The notes: generated by a model not told the origin, from the letters alone. Counted from the first letter of the stretch, positions 34,427 to 46,810 are shown. The stretch is DNA of 64,000 nucleotides from Dryocosmus kuriphilus (GCA_038277395.1 CM076189.1:236407918-236471917); one strand, 5' to 3'. Numbers and translations: made by a program.

Positions 34427-36369
34427 CCTATTTTCCGAACAATTGGGGCAAGTTTTACTCGTGAATACCTTTTTCTTGCACCCGAAACAGACCAATTTAC
34501 GCGGGGAAGCGCAACCTTTGTGGTAGTGACCTACCTGTTTACATCTGAAGCAGGTGACCTCGCTCGAAGCGCCAGTGCTATTATTCTTAATATTCGATTG
34601 GGGGTGGAAGCAAAAGGCGTAGTCGAGCTCTCCTGATTCTTCTCGAAATTGTTCACCGGACTGCTATCGAAATTGTCGCTCTTAGTATTACCGTTCATTT
34701 GACCATTGCCGTTTTTCCTAACGGTATTACTATTGTTTCCATTAGATACGTTAGGTCCATTAACGGTATTACTTTCCCCAGTTTGTATCGCCGTAATGGC
34801 CTCTACTTCTTCGTTAGTGGCCGATGCCCCATTTTTCTTTAGCAGCCTTTGCGCAGTTTCCCCTCGGTACACGAATTCTTGAAGGGAAGAGTTATCTGGG
34901 TGGAGGTGCTTTATGTTCCTTGATTGTGATTTATTCTTTTTCCAACCTCTTCCTAGTCACGATGATTCCATAAAGGATCGGAAGTGAGAACGACGGATAA
35001 CTATGAAATTCAGGTCTTAATCCTCTATGGACTCAATCTAACTGTTTCACGATTGGCATATCGTTATTTAAGAGATTGACCAAGCCCTCAATATGCGTCA
35101 GAAAGTCGTCAATACGTTCACCTTTCCCTACGTCCGGCAGTAGATTTGTTCTCTAACGCGTCTTTGAAAATCATCATTCCCTAATCGGTATCTAACTCCT
35201 TTCTTAAACCCTTGCCAACTGTGAAATTCCCTCTCATGGTTCTTAAACCATTTTAACGTAATACCTTCGAGTATAACTGAAATAGCCAGCAGAAGTTCAT
35301 CGTCTGAAACCTTAGTTAACCTTGTACGATCCTCGATACGTGTGAGAAAATCTTCGGCGCTGGTTCTGCAGCTACCATCAAACTTAATTTTCCAATTAAA
35401 ACAATTTTACCTAAACTCCTGGTACTACTAAAGCTTCTACTAAAAGATACGTTACGATGCGTTGTTTCTCTTTCAACTGAGCTATCTCACGTATTTCCCT
35501 GTCGCGTCTTGAATTTTGCGCATCCTTGTTCAAATTAGCGGAATCTACTCTCTAAAAATTCTTATGTATATTCGTTTGAGCAGTAAACCTTGGGACAGTA
35601 CCTGTGGGAAATCTAACATGTGGTATTTGAGTGTCTTTCAACGTTGGGATTACTACCGGTGTATTTTGCTTTTGTTTTATTGAAGCTTGATCTGTTCATT
35701 CGAACGCGTAGGTTAAGGTGCTATCTGGAACGTTTGGATGATTTAAAGAATCTAGTTGAATTCTACTTTGTACGTTTAAAGTATTTCGGCGGATATTTTC
35801 TGAGATTCTAAGATTATTGTTAATCGGGGTCGTGCCGGCTGTGGGTATTGCGAACAGATTAGGTAGTCAGTAAAAATGTACATACCCGGAAGATAACTCG
35901 ACATTCTGAGGCGTCTGTTGATTATGAAAAATCGAAGGTCTAGTGCACGAAGTCGTTACTATATTCAAAGACACAATAGTGGTCACTGTTGCGCTTGAAT
36001 AACCGAAATTCTCTGTCAGCGTATTGGCCGAGGTCGTAGCACTGATTGTTGTCACTCTTGCTTCGACGGCAACGATCACCGGATCTCTATAAAAGGAGAA
36101 CTAGCAGCTACATCAAGTGACAAGTCATGAGTTTCCTTGTCAGTAATACTTTCCGTGGTAACTGATGTTATAACGGAAGCATGGGGCGACATTCCTTTAT
36201 GGAGGTTTACTCCCTTCCTCAACCTTGAACACCTATCCCTCCTAGAACTCGAAATATCCAACTGTAGGTTCTCAAGAGCCTCCGAAAATTGAATGTCGTC
36301 CAAGTCAACGATTAATTTCTTTAATACCCTATACGAGGTTATATCTGCTACAGAATCTAAAAACACCAT
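34427..36369 (-). pseudogene. Gypsy Gag, broken
   Basis: A likely start is the ATG at 36369. The capsid-like part at about 35000-35400 gives FNWKIKFDG, DFLTRIEDRTRL, LEGITLKWFKNHEREFHSW and RYRLGNDDF, typical of a retrotransposon gag domain. The C-terminal end holds a zinc knuckle, CFRCKQVGHYHKGC (34511-34552, CX2CX4HX4C). A second knuckle-like motif, CFGCKKKVFTSKTC, has Phe where His is expected. Frameshifts and stops separate these pieces; a Asn/Gly/Thr-rich linker lies at 34531-34872. Confidence 0.75.
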
Positions 36370-37706
36370 TTTAGTTAAAGGATATTTTCCTTTAAAAAAA
36401 ATTTTAGAGTGAGATCTTCAAAACTGTACTGAAAGATGCCTTAGAAAAGGGTCTGTTCTTTGACGAAATTGTTGCCGAGGAAGTTGATCGGTATATGCTT
36501 GTCGAGGTTAGGATGAGACCCGTAGCGCTATAATAGTATCCATGCTTGTCTTAATGTATTTAAAAAAATCAATCTTCTTTTTCGAAACACGGTGTCGAAA
36601 CCATCGGCGCGGTCCGTATGATTTCTATTAACGTTGGCTTAAATGTCGGTTGAACGGCAAAACAAGCGAGAAAGGAAAGGAAATTCATTAAACCAAGTGA
36701 ATATTGGGAATGTGCAGTTCATATACCTGCACAAAATCGATGCAGTTTTCCAATACACGTTTACAATATGCCAATATAAATCAGTAAAATCGCTTAATAT
36801 CAGTAAAAAACAGAAATATTCGAAAAAAATTAAATATTGGTTCTTCAGAAACTAGTATCGGTATCATTCGAAAGAAAACTTCAAATAATTTTTTCTCTCC
36901 CTTCCAAGAATCTTAAAAACAAACTCTCGGAAAAATTCTAGATATAAATGTGTCAGTAAAATCAGTACACCCAAAAAAAAATCTTGAGTTAAAAAGAAAT
37001 TTTCAAAGAGAAAAAAAAAACTTTCGAGAAAAAGAACCTGTAAAAATAGTCGATTAGATTCCTAATCTATCAAATCCATTTTGCATTCAAAAGTCAATGG
37101 AGAAGTCCTCAAGATCGGAATGGCGAAGCGCAGTGACCATCCATGTCACAAACTTTAATCAAAATCTGATTAATCAGAGCTACCAAAAATACTCCTATTC
37201 GAAATGACAGGGTTGGATACAGTTCCTAAACTCCCTCTTCTAAATCTCAGTAAAAAACGCCAAATCAGAAATCACGAAGAAAGAAAGGACTGTCTGGAGT
37301 CAAAGCCGTAGCAACAACTCACATTAAGAGAAAAAATTCGAATCTCGAGATAAAACTTCCGATCGATACTTAAATAACTCTGAAACTTTAGAAATAAAAT
37401 GTTGACTTTAGAATTATTTACTTTGACTAACGTTCTGGTTCAAAAGAGATGTTAGGATTTTAATATTTAATCCCCGCCCCCCCCCCCCCGTTCCAAAAAA
37501 GACATAGGGGAAACCATTTGACACCTTGGTGAGAGATCCATTGTCATCGTACGTGGATATTATACTTCGGGTCAGCACGCATAAAGAGGATTCCGATTTT
37601 AAAAGCTTCGTACTTTGGAACTTTTGTAGTCTGAAAATTATAAAGCGTTAAAAACAATTCCGTTGCTCAAGAAGAAAAAAAAAAACTTACTCGAAATCCC
37701 TCAAAA

Positions 37707-37718
37707 CGTTGGGCACCA
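37707..37718 (-). promoter_or_regulatory. Putative primer binding site of Gypsy element
   Basis: The minus strand reads TGGTGCCCAACG, shortly after CCATCACAAAA, which could be the end of a 5' LTR. TGGYGCCCAAC-type sites are common retroelement primer sites. It lies on the correct strand and upstream of gag. Confidence 0.5.
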
Positions 37719-38048
37719 TTTTGTGATGGCTTTGGCTGTAACCTGTCACTGACAAAAAAAAAGAAACTCTAAACTTGCACAATGCTGAAAAATTCGATAT
37801 ATTTATAGGCGTTAGCCACACAATCAGATTCGAAAGAAAAATCCAAATTAACTCGAAATAAAGAGGGTGACGAATTTATGATATTACCGTGAAATGTCCA
37901 CCGAAAGAGAAACTAGAAATATTATTAAAGAAAACAACTCCTAAAAAATAAATCAAGGGAAGGTTCTTAATAATTCAAGGTTGAATTTAATATTGAAAGA
38001 GAGGATTTGGCCAATATATTTAACAATTAGTATGCAATTAACGATATA

Positions 38049-39322
38049 CGAAGTGTGTTCAAAAAGGAAGGTGACTTTTCAAATTTTGCGGGCTATGCAT
38101 ATTCGATCTTCAATTTTGTTTTTATTTTATATTGGTACACTTGTCCCGAACACATGTGTACAGTTTTAAGTATATATCATTTTTAGTTTGTTTGTGAGAA
38201 GCGTAAAGGTTAGAAGTGTTTGGTGTGATCTTCGATTTTCTGCTGTCGAAAAAAATAGATCGGAGATCTTGCATCAAATTTTGTGTAAAAAATCAAATTA
38301 AGTGCTCCAAAACACTTGAAATGTTGACAGTGGCATACGGTGAGTCTACTTTGAGCAAAAAAAATGTTTATGAGTGGTACCAACTCTTTCAAGAAGACCG
38401 AGAAGACACCAATTACGAATCTCGCTCTGGACGCTCTAGCACGTCAATAAATGACGAAAGCGTTGAAGAAGTAAAGAATATGGTGTTGGGGAATCGTCGA
38501 ATCACTGTTAGAGAAGTTTCTGAAGACGTCGGCATCTCGGTTGGCTCGTGCCATGCAATTTTTTCCGATGTTTTGGGCATGAAACGTGTGGCAGCGAAAT
38601 TTGTTCCGAAACTGATTAATTTTGATCAAAAGAACCGTCGAATGAGCTTCTCTCAAGAGCTGTTAAATGACGTCAATAATGATCCTGATATGCTCAAAAG
38701 GGTTATAACTGGTGACAAATCATGGGTATATGGTTATGACGTCGAAAACAAAGCCCAATCGTCCCAATGAAAGACCCCTAAAGAGCCAAGACCGAAAAAA
38801 AGCACGTCAAGTTCGATCAAATGTCAAGGTTTTGCTCACTGTTTACTTCGATTACGATTAATAAGGGGTATGACTTTGAAGTTATGCGCCGTTTACGAGA
38901 AGCAATAAGACAAAAACGTCCAGAATCGAGGAAAAACAATTCATGGCTTTAGCACCAAGGCAATGCACCTGCTCACTCATCGTTGCTTTTGCGTGACTTA
39001 TTGGCCAAAAAGCAAACAACAATCATGCCTCAGCCACCATATTCACCGGATTTGACCCCCTGAGACTTTTTCCTGTTCCCAAAACTGAAGAGACCCATGA
39101 AGGGACGGAGATTTGCAACGATTGAGGAGATAAAAATGCATCGTTGGAAGAACTCATGGCTATACCAAAAAGTGCTTATCAGAAGTGATTCGAGGATTGG
39201 AAAGAGCGTTGGCACAAGTGTTATGTCTAAGGGGGGTTACTTTGAAGGGGCAACATAATAATTGATAAATAAATATTTTTTCGTAAAAATTAAGAGTCAC
39301 CTTACTTTTTGAACACACCTCG
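38049..39322 (+). mobile_element. mariner element 2
   Basis: TIRs CGAAGTGTGTTCAAAAAGGA and the mirrored TTTTTGAACACACCTCG, with TA on each side (38047-38048 and 39323-39324). Its 1274 bases are full length for this family. It lies in the opposite orientation to its relative at 32127 and within the zone where the Gypsy 5' LTR should be. Confidence 0.95.
38255..39240 (+). pseudogene. mariner transposase 2 (DD34D), broken
   Basis: The expected start codon is ATA (38255) where mariner 1 has ATG. The first half is open to 38770: helix-turn-helix region around STLSKKNVYEWYQLF, linker RRITVREVSEDVGISVGSCH, then FVPKLINFDQKNRR and GDKSWVYGYD with the first catalytic Asp. A stop follows QSSQ, and the second half has several frameshifts. 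The second Asp is lost (HQGNAPAHSS instead of HHDNAPAHSS); the third survives in YSPDL. It is inactive. Confidence 0.9.
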
Positions 39323-39649
39323 TATACATGATTACCGACCATGTGGTCGTAGAGTTTAAAAGATTTTACCCATCACTAAACATAATTGCGGAATTATGAA
39401 ACGGTAGCTATCACCACTGGTTACTGAGCATTCTAATAAAAAAGGAGGCAAGAGTCGTCTTAACCGGCAATACGTACAACAATGACCTGATTTAATCATA
39501 AAATTCACAACCGAAGCTTGACAATATTACAAGGAAAGAAACCATGCTTGAGCCATATTAATTATCCTTGTTGTGATACTAAATAATATCCTAGTCAACT
39601 TCTAAATTATTCGACAATATATGTTTTATCAATACCAAGAAGGTACCGT

Positions 39650-40560
39650 GTTGGCCGACCTTTTGACGGACTGAGTGTGGGACTCGGCCTGACGACCCCT
39701 ACCCACTAACACCACCTCCTCCCCCCCGCACTCAGACTATAAGTCCATTCTGCCACACCGCATTTCCCGCACTCCGCTGTGGAACCAAGTCCCACCCCGC
39801 GCGCGCACAAAGGTCAGTCCCTGTGGTTTCAGAGCCCTAGACCCCTCCATCTCCCCATTCAAGGGGGTGCTCCTGGAGCCCCTCCTCCTCCCAACCACCT
39901 GACGAGCTGCTCCATATGAAGTCCGTTGTTCCAGGACCCCTTGTGAGGAGCCCTGGCTGCCCGGTAATTCTCTCCTTCGCCACTTTAGTGCCGTCCCCTT
40001 AGGAGCCGTCGCCGTCCCCTTTTGGCGATGGGTTAATTAAATAAATAAATAAAATCCCCTGAGGGGGGACCTTATTTTATTACTTGTGTTTTCTGTGTTT
40101 GCCCTATTGGGCCCATGTGAGAGGCTGGGGATTTAAAGGGCTGCTCCCTGCAGAGCCGCGCTTACAGGGAGAGGGTCTGAATACTAAGGGATTCAACCTG
40201 GTATCCCTAAGTCTCCGTTTTTGACACCTCCTTTAAACTCCGCCATGCCCGTCTCAATTGAGGGGGGGCAAGCCGGAGCATTCAAGGATTTGGTAACCCT
40301 GGTGCCATTCAGCTTTCGACACGGCGATCGCATCTTAGCTTGGGAGCATGAGGACTCGCGCCCTCGATATTCCAGGAGGCTTTGCCATTACCCCCTGGAA
40401 GGATCGCTTCTTGGTCAGGGTCCCGCAGACCAGAGACCCCCAATTCCCCAGAGAAGCCGTAGCTCGCGATACAGTCCCTCTGGTACACCTACTCTAGGTC
40501 GCTCGTCCGATTAGACCCCTAAGCCCTGCCACCAACTACAAGGTCATGTGATCCCCAGAG
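39650..40560 (+). repeat. GC-rich repeat of unknown class
   Basis: About 900 bases far richer in G+C than the surroundings, with C-rich tracts, an AATAAATAAATAAAATCCCC block near 40040 and a 97-codon ORF at 40221-40514 that matches nothing I know. The composition suggests a fragment of a non-LTR retrotransposon or other transferred repeat, but no RT motif was seen. A MITE interrupts its downstream flank. Confidence 0.35.
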
Positions 40561-40571
40561 AGGGCCAGCAT

Positions 40572-40839
40572 GGTAGGTATTCACTTGTCCGAAATTTCAT
40601 TTTCCCTAAAACTCATTTTGCCGAAAAAATCACTAGATTTACGGTCGATGTAGACATAAATGATAGAGGGGATCCCGCTTGTGAATGCCACCTAAAGTCA
40701 ATTTGAGTTACAGATCTATCCAAAATTGGTAAGCAGAAACCCATCTATCAATTGTTTCGAAGGCGTCTAGTAATCTAGTGATTTTTTCGGCAAAATGAGC
40801 TTTAGGGAAAATGAAATTTCGAATAAGTGAATACCTACC
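40572..40839. mobile_element. MITE with perfect 9-bp target duplication
   Basis: TIRs of about 66 bases start GGTAGGTATTCACTTGTCCG on the left and end in its mirror, ATTCACTTAT-like, on the right. The 268-base element is flanked by the exact direct repeat GGCCAGCAT (40563-40571 and 40840-40848). A 9-bp duplication with long TIRs suggests the Mutator (MULE) group; Merlin is the other option. Confidence 0.85.
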
Positions 40840-41399
40840 GGCCAGCATACCTTAGGCAGTATACAATGATATTGTGCTAACAATAAGATGACTCGCTAGG
40901 CGAATTCAACAACAAATTCTACCAATCTCAAGCATTCATAAACGGCAATAACGTGCAGAGTCGAACTTACGTGGTTTACCATAATTTACCGTAGACCCTG
41001 ATTACGGACTAGAATTAAAGTCATACTTCTTATGATTAACGATAGAAAATATTGACTTGCGGAAGTGATAAAAATTGATTTTCTATTAACAAATAACTGT
41101 TTAGTAACATGTGAACTCCACAACTAGTGGGTACATTAGTTTATGGACGACGAAACGCTCGCTATCGACGTAATGCGTACCATAGTGACAGGGATAGAAG
41201 GCTTGTCACTAGGATCGGAAATAACGAGACCTCGAACCAGAGAAAGTCCCAGAAATGATCGTTTCGACGCGTAGTCCCAGGTAGTCCGTAGATCATCAAC
41301 TGGAAGAACCGCGTGGTAGTGCAAGATGGCCGTCGTCAGAGTCCCCTCTTGCTAAAAGTAAAATAGCCCATGGTCTGATGGGTGAGTAGAGTGCTTATT

Positions 41400-43598
41400 A
41401 GTGACGGGCGATTATGAAAAAAATAATCAATCGACCCCAATCGATTCTACATGTTCATCGTAATCGAATAATCGATTATCGAGAAAAAAGTCGGACATAA
41501 TCGATTAATCGGCATATCATTTTTTATACATGTAGCATTTTTTAATTTTGGCGCCTAAGGTGCACTACGTTTGGCCTCACCGACGACTCCGACTCGAATC
41601 AAGTCGTAAAGTTGTGAACAGCCCTAAAATTCCTCGAAAACATAAAGAAAGCTACCTGGTACCCGGTCTAATGCATTCTTTTCGTTTATTGTTGAACATT
41701 TCATTCTCATCGTTTATAATGAGTCAGATGAAGTGGCCGCAAGAACACACGCACAAGTTCGTGTTAAATCATAACCGTAAGTTTTTGAGTGACCAAAATT
41801 ATCGAATTTGGATAAGCACGATTTTCATTTAATCTGACCTCAAATTTTAACATCCTATTTCGGCTTTACATATTTAAATTCAAATATACATGATCTTCAG
41901 AGCTAGGAGATCCCTGTAGATTTAAAATTTTCTTTAAATGACTGGAATTTCAGTTCATCAGTCAGAGTTTGAACGCGTGAGAAGCCAAAAAAATTAATTC
42001 TTACATTTAGTAATATCTTACTGCAAAAAATTGAAACATAACTATGAATAACTGCGGTAAAGATAATAAAAAATCTAAACGATACAAATAAAAGTTAACT
42101 GTGCACACCAAGTTAATAAAAAACTTATATTGTCATGAAAGCACGCTCTAGAAAAGTTTAGTTCATTTTTTTAAAATAAAGCAACTCTAATTTGAGTAAC
42201 GTTTAATTATTATTATTTTCTACCCACAACTTTCTGAAATGAAACATTCGTATAATTAAAATTAATTTAAAAGTGATGATGCAATCATTCACTTACATTC
42301 GTACATGAAATGTATGGGTTAATATATGTGAAAATCAGTATTGGAAATTGTGAAAAGAAATAAAAAAAGGATACTTGATTTTATTTTACTATAATATCAC
42401 ATTCACACGTACATCTAATGAATAATGACTAGTGTGTCAAGTAAAATTCAAACTTTTTAAAACCAATCACCACACGAAAAACATCCCAAAAACATTAGTA
42501 TGTTCAAATTTTTACCGGAAAGCTTATTTGTCCTAGCTCTTTTTATATTTCCAGCTTTGGAAAATAGACGTGTCGATGTCACACTCTTTGATAAAATAGG
42601 TAATTTGCGCAAAGCCAATTCGCTCAGATTCGGTTGGAGTTTTTTTATTGATTTGCCAATAAGCAAGAGGATCCTCCTTTCTTTCCAGATATGGTGTATT
42701 TATGTAGTTATTTACTTCAAGATCTGTTGGTTCCGTTATCTCTAAGATGTCTTGAATTTTTTCAGTTACAGCTTCTTTTGCAGCGACGCGATGATGATCC
42801 CAAAGAGACTTTTTTTCGGGTAACTTTGTTTGATTCACAAGTGATATATTTGTTGCCTTTGAATTGGTTGAAGCGATAGTTCTCTTAATTCTTCTGAATC
42901 AGCAGCAACAGCATTAAAACGTTTGAAATGTAATTTTTTAAATCGTGGATCCGACAAAGTTGCTTCGACTAAGAGAGGAATGCGTTCCAAGTTTTCAAAT
43001 TTTTTTGCCATCTGAGCTTGACTACATTTCTTGAATTTAAATCCAGTCTCTATTTGATTATTGTGTGATTCAATTTCTTTCTCCAAACAAAGAATGATAG
43101 GAATTATTATGATTGCTGTTGGGTATGTATCACTGCTGATTTCAGTGATGGCATTCGTAATTGCCTGCATCATTGGAAATACGTCTTTGAGAATCTTCAT
43201 TTCCTCTTGGCTCAGCAAATCTGTAGAATTATCACATTCAGCCACAGCTAAGTAGAGATATGGCTCTAACGCCACGTAATTAACTAAAATGTACTAAAAT
43301 CTGCCTCGTAGCAACATCTTGTTTCAGTTTCAAAAGATTACTTTCATTCTTGACATCTTTAATTTGTTGCTCTATCAATTTTCTTGATGCTCGGTTACTT
43401 CTTTTTATCAAGGTAACAATAGATTTTACTTTATCTACAACTTGTTTCATTTCAGGATTTTTATCCGAGGCTTCAGGTAATATACGCGCAGCTTTGTGAG
43501 CGACACAAACTAAATGCATATCTGCACCAACTAGTTTGATGCATGCCTTTACCAGAGCAGCTTCGGTGTCAGTTATAATAGCTTTAATTTTTAATTTG
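41400..43598 (-). mobile_element. hAT transposon remnant
   Basis: The left (3') end starts AGTGACGGGCGATTAT, a typical hAT terminus, followed by subterminal ATCGATT palindromes up to 41515. The transposase pieces lie on the minus strand. The other end is missing because a foldback element begins at 43596. The 41530-42450 stretch is non-coding. Confidence 0.65.
42457..43598 (-). pseudogene. hAT transposase (BED/hATC type), broken
   Basis: From 43598 downward: KIKAIITDTEAALVKACIKL with a likely catalytic Asp, ADMHLVCVAHKAARILP, and IVTLIKRSNRASRKL. Then LEPYLYLAVAECDNS, IPLLVEATLSDPRFKKLHF, NYINTPYLERKEDPLAYWQI, and the hATC dimerisation block STRLFSKAGNIKRARTNKLS, GKNLNILMFL. Frameshifts occur near 43278, 42836 and 42650. 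The N-terminal BED finger is absent, cut off by the foldback at 43596. Confidence 0.8.
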
Positions 43599-44250
43599 GG
43601 ATAGGGTTCTTAAATAACATTATTCAACAAACCGATCTTTCTAACGCTCTTTCAAATGAAAAATTTAAATATTACTTAAAGAAGGCGCAACATAGGATAC
43701 ATGAAAATCAAAAGTAAAAATGGCAAAAATTTGTTTTCTTTGAGAACAGAGTACAAATCATATAATTCGATTTTAATAAGCAAATCTATCGCGTTCTGTA
43801 TCTAAGAGAAACTTGCATGTAGTTTCATTGTAGTCACTCTGGCTTCGGGGATTTCAAGTCACTCACCTTTTCGCTTTTCATGCCAAACTACGTTATCATC
43901 AATTTTAAATTAGATGGAAATAAATTCCCACTATTCAAAATTGTGATGAACTTTGGTACGGCCATTGAGAGTCATAAAAGCAGAAAGGTGAGTGACTTGA
44001 AATGCCTGATTCCAGAGTAACTGCAATGAAACGACATGTAAGTTTCTATTAAATAGAGAACGTGACAGATTTTCTTATTAAAATCGAATTTATACTCTGT
44101 TCACAAATGGAACACATTTTGACCATTTTTACTTTTTTTTCGTGTATCCGGTGTTGCGTCTTCTTTAAGAAATATTAAAATTTTTCCTTCGAAAAAGCGT
44201 TAGAAATATAGGTTTTTAGAATATTCTTATTTAAGAAACCTATCCCAAAT
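43596..44250. mobile_element. Foldback element at hAT border
   Basis: The left arm from TTTGGGATAGGGTTCTTAAA and the right arm ending AAGAAACCTATCCCAAA are inverted copies, with shared AGAAGGCGCAACATAGGATA-like and TTTCATTG..GTCACTC blocks. The centre is near 43922. No ORF. It ends the hAT reading abruptly. Confidence 0.8.
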
Positions 44251-44747
44251 TACTATCCCGTTATGTAAGACTCAACTAAGCGTATGCGTACGAGATTTGG
44301 TTAATTTTTTTGTTGGTTTTCGGAAGAAAGGGTTCTCAACTTTCCAATGTTCCATTTGGAATGTTTCTTGGGGTACCGTTTTGCCAAAAAATGTAGATTA
44401 TATCTTAAGCTTAGTCCTTAATCATTGCCTTCCTTTTTATAAAAAAAAATCTATATTGGAATCAACTTCGTGTAACACGAGGATAAGATCAGATTTATAG
44501 ATAAGGATAAAAGAGGCACTTTCAGATCTGAGCTGGCTTTTAATCTACAACGTTTTTATATGGGCATATATCATCACAAGTGAGTATGCCTATGTGTAGA
44601 ATCTAAAAACTTTCTTAAAGAACATAACTCAATTACACTAATACATGTACTTTATTAAATAAGGGCCGTATTAATAGAATTCAAACTGAACTTAATTCTC
44701 TAATAGACGAGATTTATTTTCTTGTTTTTTTTTTTATTTTCTCTGTT

Positions 44748-45524
44748 ATGGTTAGACTTTTGAAATGTACTAATGGCTTCCCCCCTAAGTTCTATGGATT
44801 ACCTAAGATTCATAAATTAGTGTGCCCTCTAAGACCTGTTACTCTTTTTGTATCATCACCTTTGTATAATATTTCTAAGTTTATTAATATACCTATTAAA
44901 CGCATTCTGGGATCCTATCCTGGACATGTTAAAGATAGCTGGGACTTTGTAGAGAATACCACAAAACGCAATGCTCCGGAAGATTATAAAATTTTTCTCT
45001 TTAGATGTAATTTCTTTAGTCACTTATATATCACATAATCTTGTTTTAAACGCTGTAAATAAAACTTGGATTAAAATTAAATATCGTACCAAGCAACCTT
45101 TAGAATTCTTTATAAAAATATTGGAGTTCTGTTTGAAGAACGCTTACTGTTCTTTTTTGAATAATTCATATCTGCAGATCTTCGGGGCACCCACGGGTTT
45201 CTCATTTCTGCAGCTGTTTCTGATCTTATAGTGGAGGAATTGGAATATGAAGTTTTGAAAAACTTCATACTTCATGAACCTCTTTTTTATTATTGTTATG
45301 TCGACGACATTCTAGCTTGTTTTCCAAAAAATTTAATTGATTTACTCCAAGATTCCTTTAATAGCTATCATAGCAAATTACAATTTATAATAGAACATGA
45401 GCTTGATAATAGCTTTACTTTTTTTGACACTGCTATCACGCAATACTTCGACCAGGTTGTTTCCAACTGGTACAGGAAATCAACTTGGTCTTGGCCTTGC
45501 ACCAATTGCACTTCTATTACCTAA
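44748..45524 (+). pseudogene. Penelope-like reverse transcriptase, broken
   Basis: Four frame segments follow one another. FPPKFYGLPKIHKL and PLRPVTLFVSSPLYNISKF give the entry to the RT; FFSLDVISLV carries the first metal-binding Asp. IFGAPTGFSF is the equivalent of the usual GAPMGSPLS motif, with changes. Then YYCYVDDILACF keeps the catalytic YVDD box. Two frameshifts and a stop near 45230 break the gene. This class is an RT related to telomerase, linked to a C-terminal GIY-YIG nuclease, which is present further on. Confidence 0.85.
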
Positions 45525-45839
45525 CCTGCTTGCAAGATTAGCGTCATTAATAGTCTAACTGACGGAACCATCAAGCTTTCACATCCTTGCTTTTATAAAT
45601 CAAACTTGAAATTAATAACTGAAACTCTTGTTTCGAATGAATTTCCCATTAAGCTTTTAGACAAAATTATGCAACGTCGTTTTCTCTCAATTACTTCTAA
45701 TAACAGTAATTACGACAACAACAATAACAGCGGACAAAGTGATAATTTAAACCTTGATAGAACTATCATCTTACCCTATAGTCCTCTTTTGTCAAAATTT
45801 TATTCCAGATTTTTCAATAATTACAATTTTTAAATACTA

Positions 45840-46136
45840 TACAAACCTATTAAAAACTCTTTAAACTGCATTGTGAGTCAAAACAACATAAATCCAATAG
45901 AAAAATACACCAATATAATATACAGAATAATGTACAAAGATTGTGAAAAATGTTATATTGGGCAATCCAAGAGATATCTTAATGTTAGAATTAAAGAATA
46001 TAAAAGGTCTTGTATTAAAACTTTTGGAAAAACCGCTCCAGATAAACACGTGATTGAATTTAAGCACAGGTTTGATTTTGAGAATGCATCTATTTTAACA
46101 AGAGAGCCTTCTTATTACAAAAGAATATTTATGTAA
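45840..46136 (+). pseudogene. Penelope-like GIY-YIG endonuclease domain
   Basis: The frame reads KYTNIIYRIMYKDCEKCYIG, then QSKRYLNVRIKEYKRSC and DKHVIEFKHRFDFENASILT. IIYRI..CEKCYIG corresponds to the GIY..YIG motifs, and the Arg and basic helix follow as expected. The C..CYIG cysteine pair is typical of Penelope. It is separated from the RT by frame breaks. Confidence 0.8.
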
Positions 46137-46584
46137 ATGTTCCATATTGTTAAGAATGGATATGCTATTAATATAAGATCCGACACTAATAATATCAGTG
46201 GTATGTATAATAGTTACTCTACTACAATATCCTATATCATATAACTTCCATAATCTGTGTATATATCCATCCTTGATGTTCGCCATACATGGATTAAATA
46301 CTCGTCCCTGAGCCTTATGTTACCGTATGTTTTCCAATTTTTTCCTAACCTCTGTTCACTTTGCCTGTATGACGTCACGGTATGGACATGTGTTTTCAAC
46401 AATTATATTTTAAAACAAACAAATAATTCCGTGGACATGCAGGCAAAGTCAAATTTAAAAAAAAAATGTATACCAATATGAATTTTTATATCATTATGGT
46501 TCTTGGCACGTACAGGGACGCTTTATATTTTTCTCTTTTGTAGTTTTTAACCATTAACTCATTACTTCTTTTACATTATTTTAC

Positions 46585-46590
<6 letters not shown>

Positions 46591-46644
<54 letters not shown>
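46591..46644 (+). repeat. (TA)n microsatellite
   Basis: About 27 TA units at the 3' end of the Penelope copy. A related tract lies at 46815-46873, and both abut a mariner end. Confidence 0.95.
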
Positions 46645-46645
<1 letters not shown>

Positions 46646-46810
46646 GAGGTGTGTCCGAAAATTATCCGACCTGCATTGATATCTCCGCGTTGGTGCTATT
46701 TTTCGTCATCCGGGCCGTGGCATCCTTCATATTTTTCTAATAGAACCATCGTGCTTCCAATCTTTTCGAATAGTTTTTAACCCTTACCATTGATATTCTT
46801 TTAATTATTG

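Larger units (their letters stand above)
30606..37721 (-). mobile_element. Gypsy-type LTR retrotransposon remnant, interrupted
   Basis: Gag, RT, RNase H and integrase pieces lie in the usual Gypsy order on the minus strand, from a primer binding site at 37707-37718 to an abrupt end at about 30606, inside the integrase core. A mariner (32127-33263) sits in the RT. The 3' LTR is missing. The 5' LTR should lie beyond 37721, where a second mariner is inserted; its borders could not be set. The stretch 36370-37690 would be leader sequence and shows only AT-rich DNA and a poly-C run near 37480. Confidence 0.7.
44385..46590 (+). mobile_element. Penelope-like retroelement copy 1, 5' truncated
   Basis: From the GTTTTGCCAAAAAATGTAGA block at 44380 it parallels the second copy (48640 onward), then continues through RT and the GIY-YIG endonuclease to a 3' region that ends in (TA)n. 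There is a deletion in the N-terminal part near 44600-44660 compared with copy 2. Confidence 0.8.

Noticed and set aside
41136..41324. 62-codon minus-strand ORF in moderately GC-rich DNA
   Set aside because: No recognisable domain; composition alone does not support a gene.
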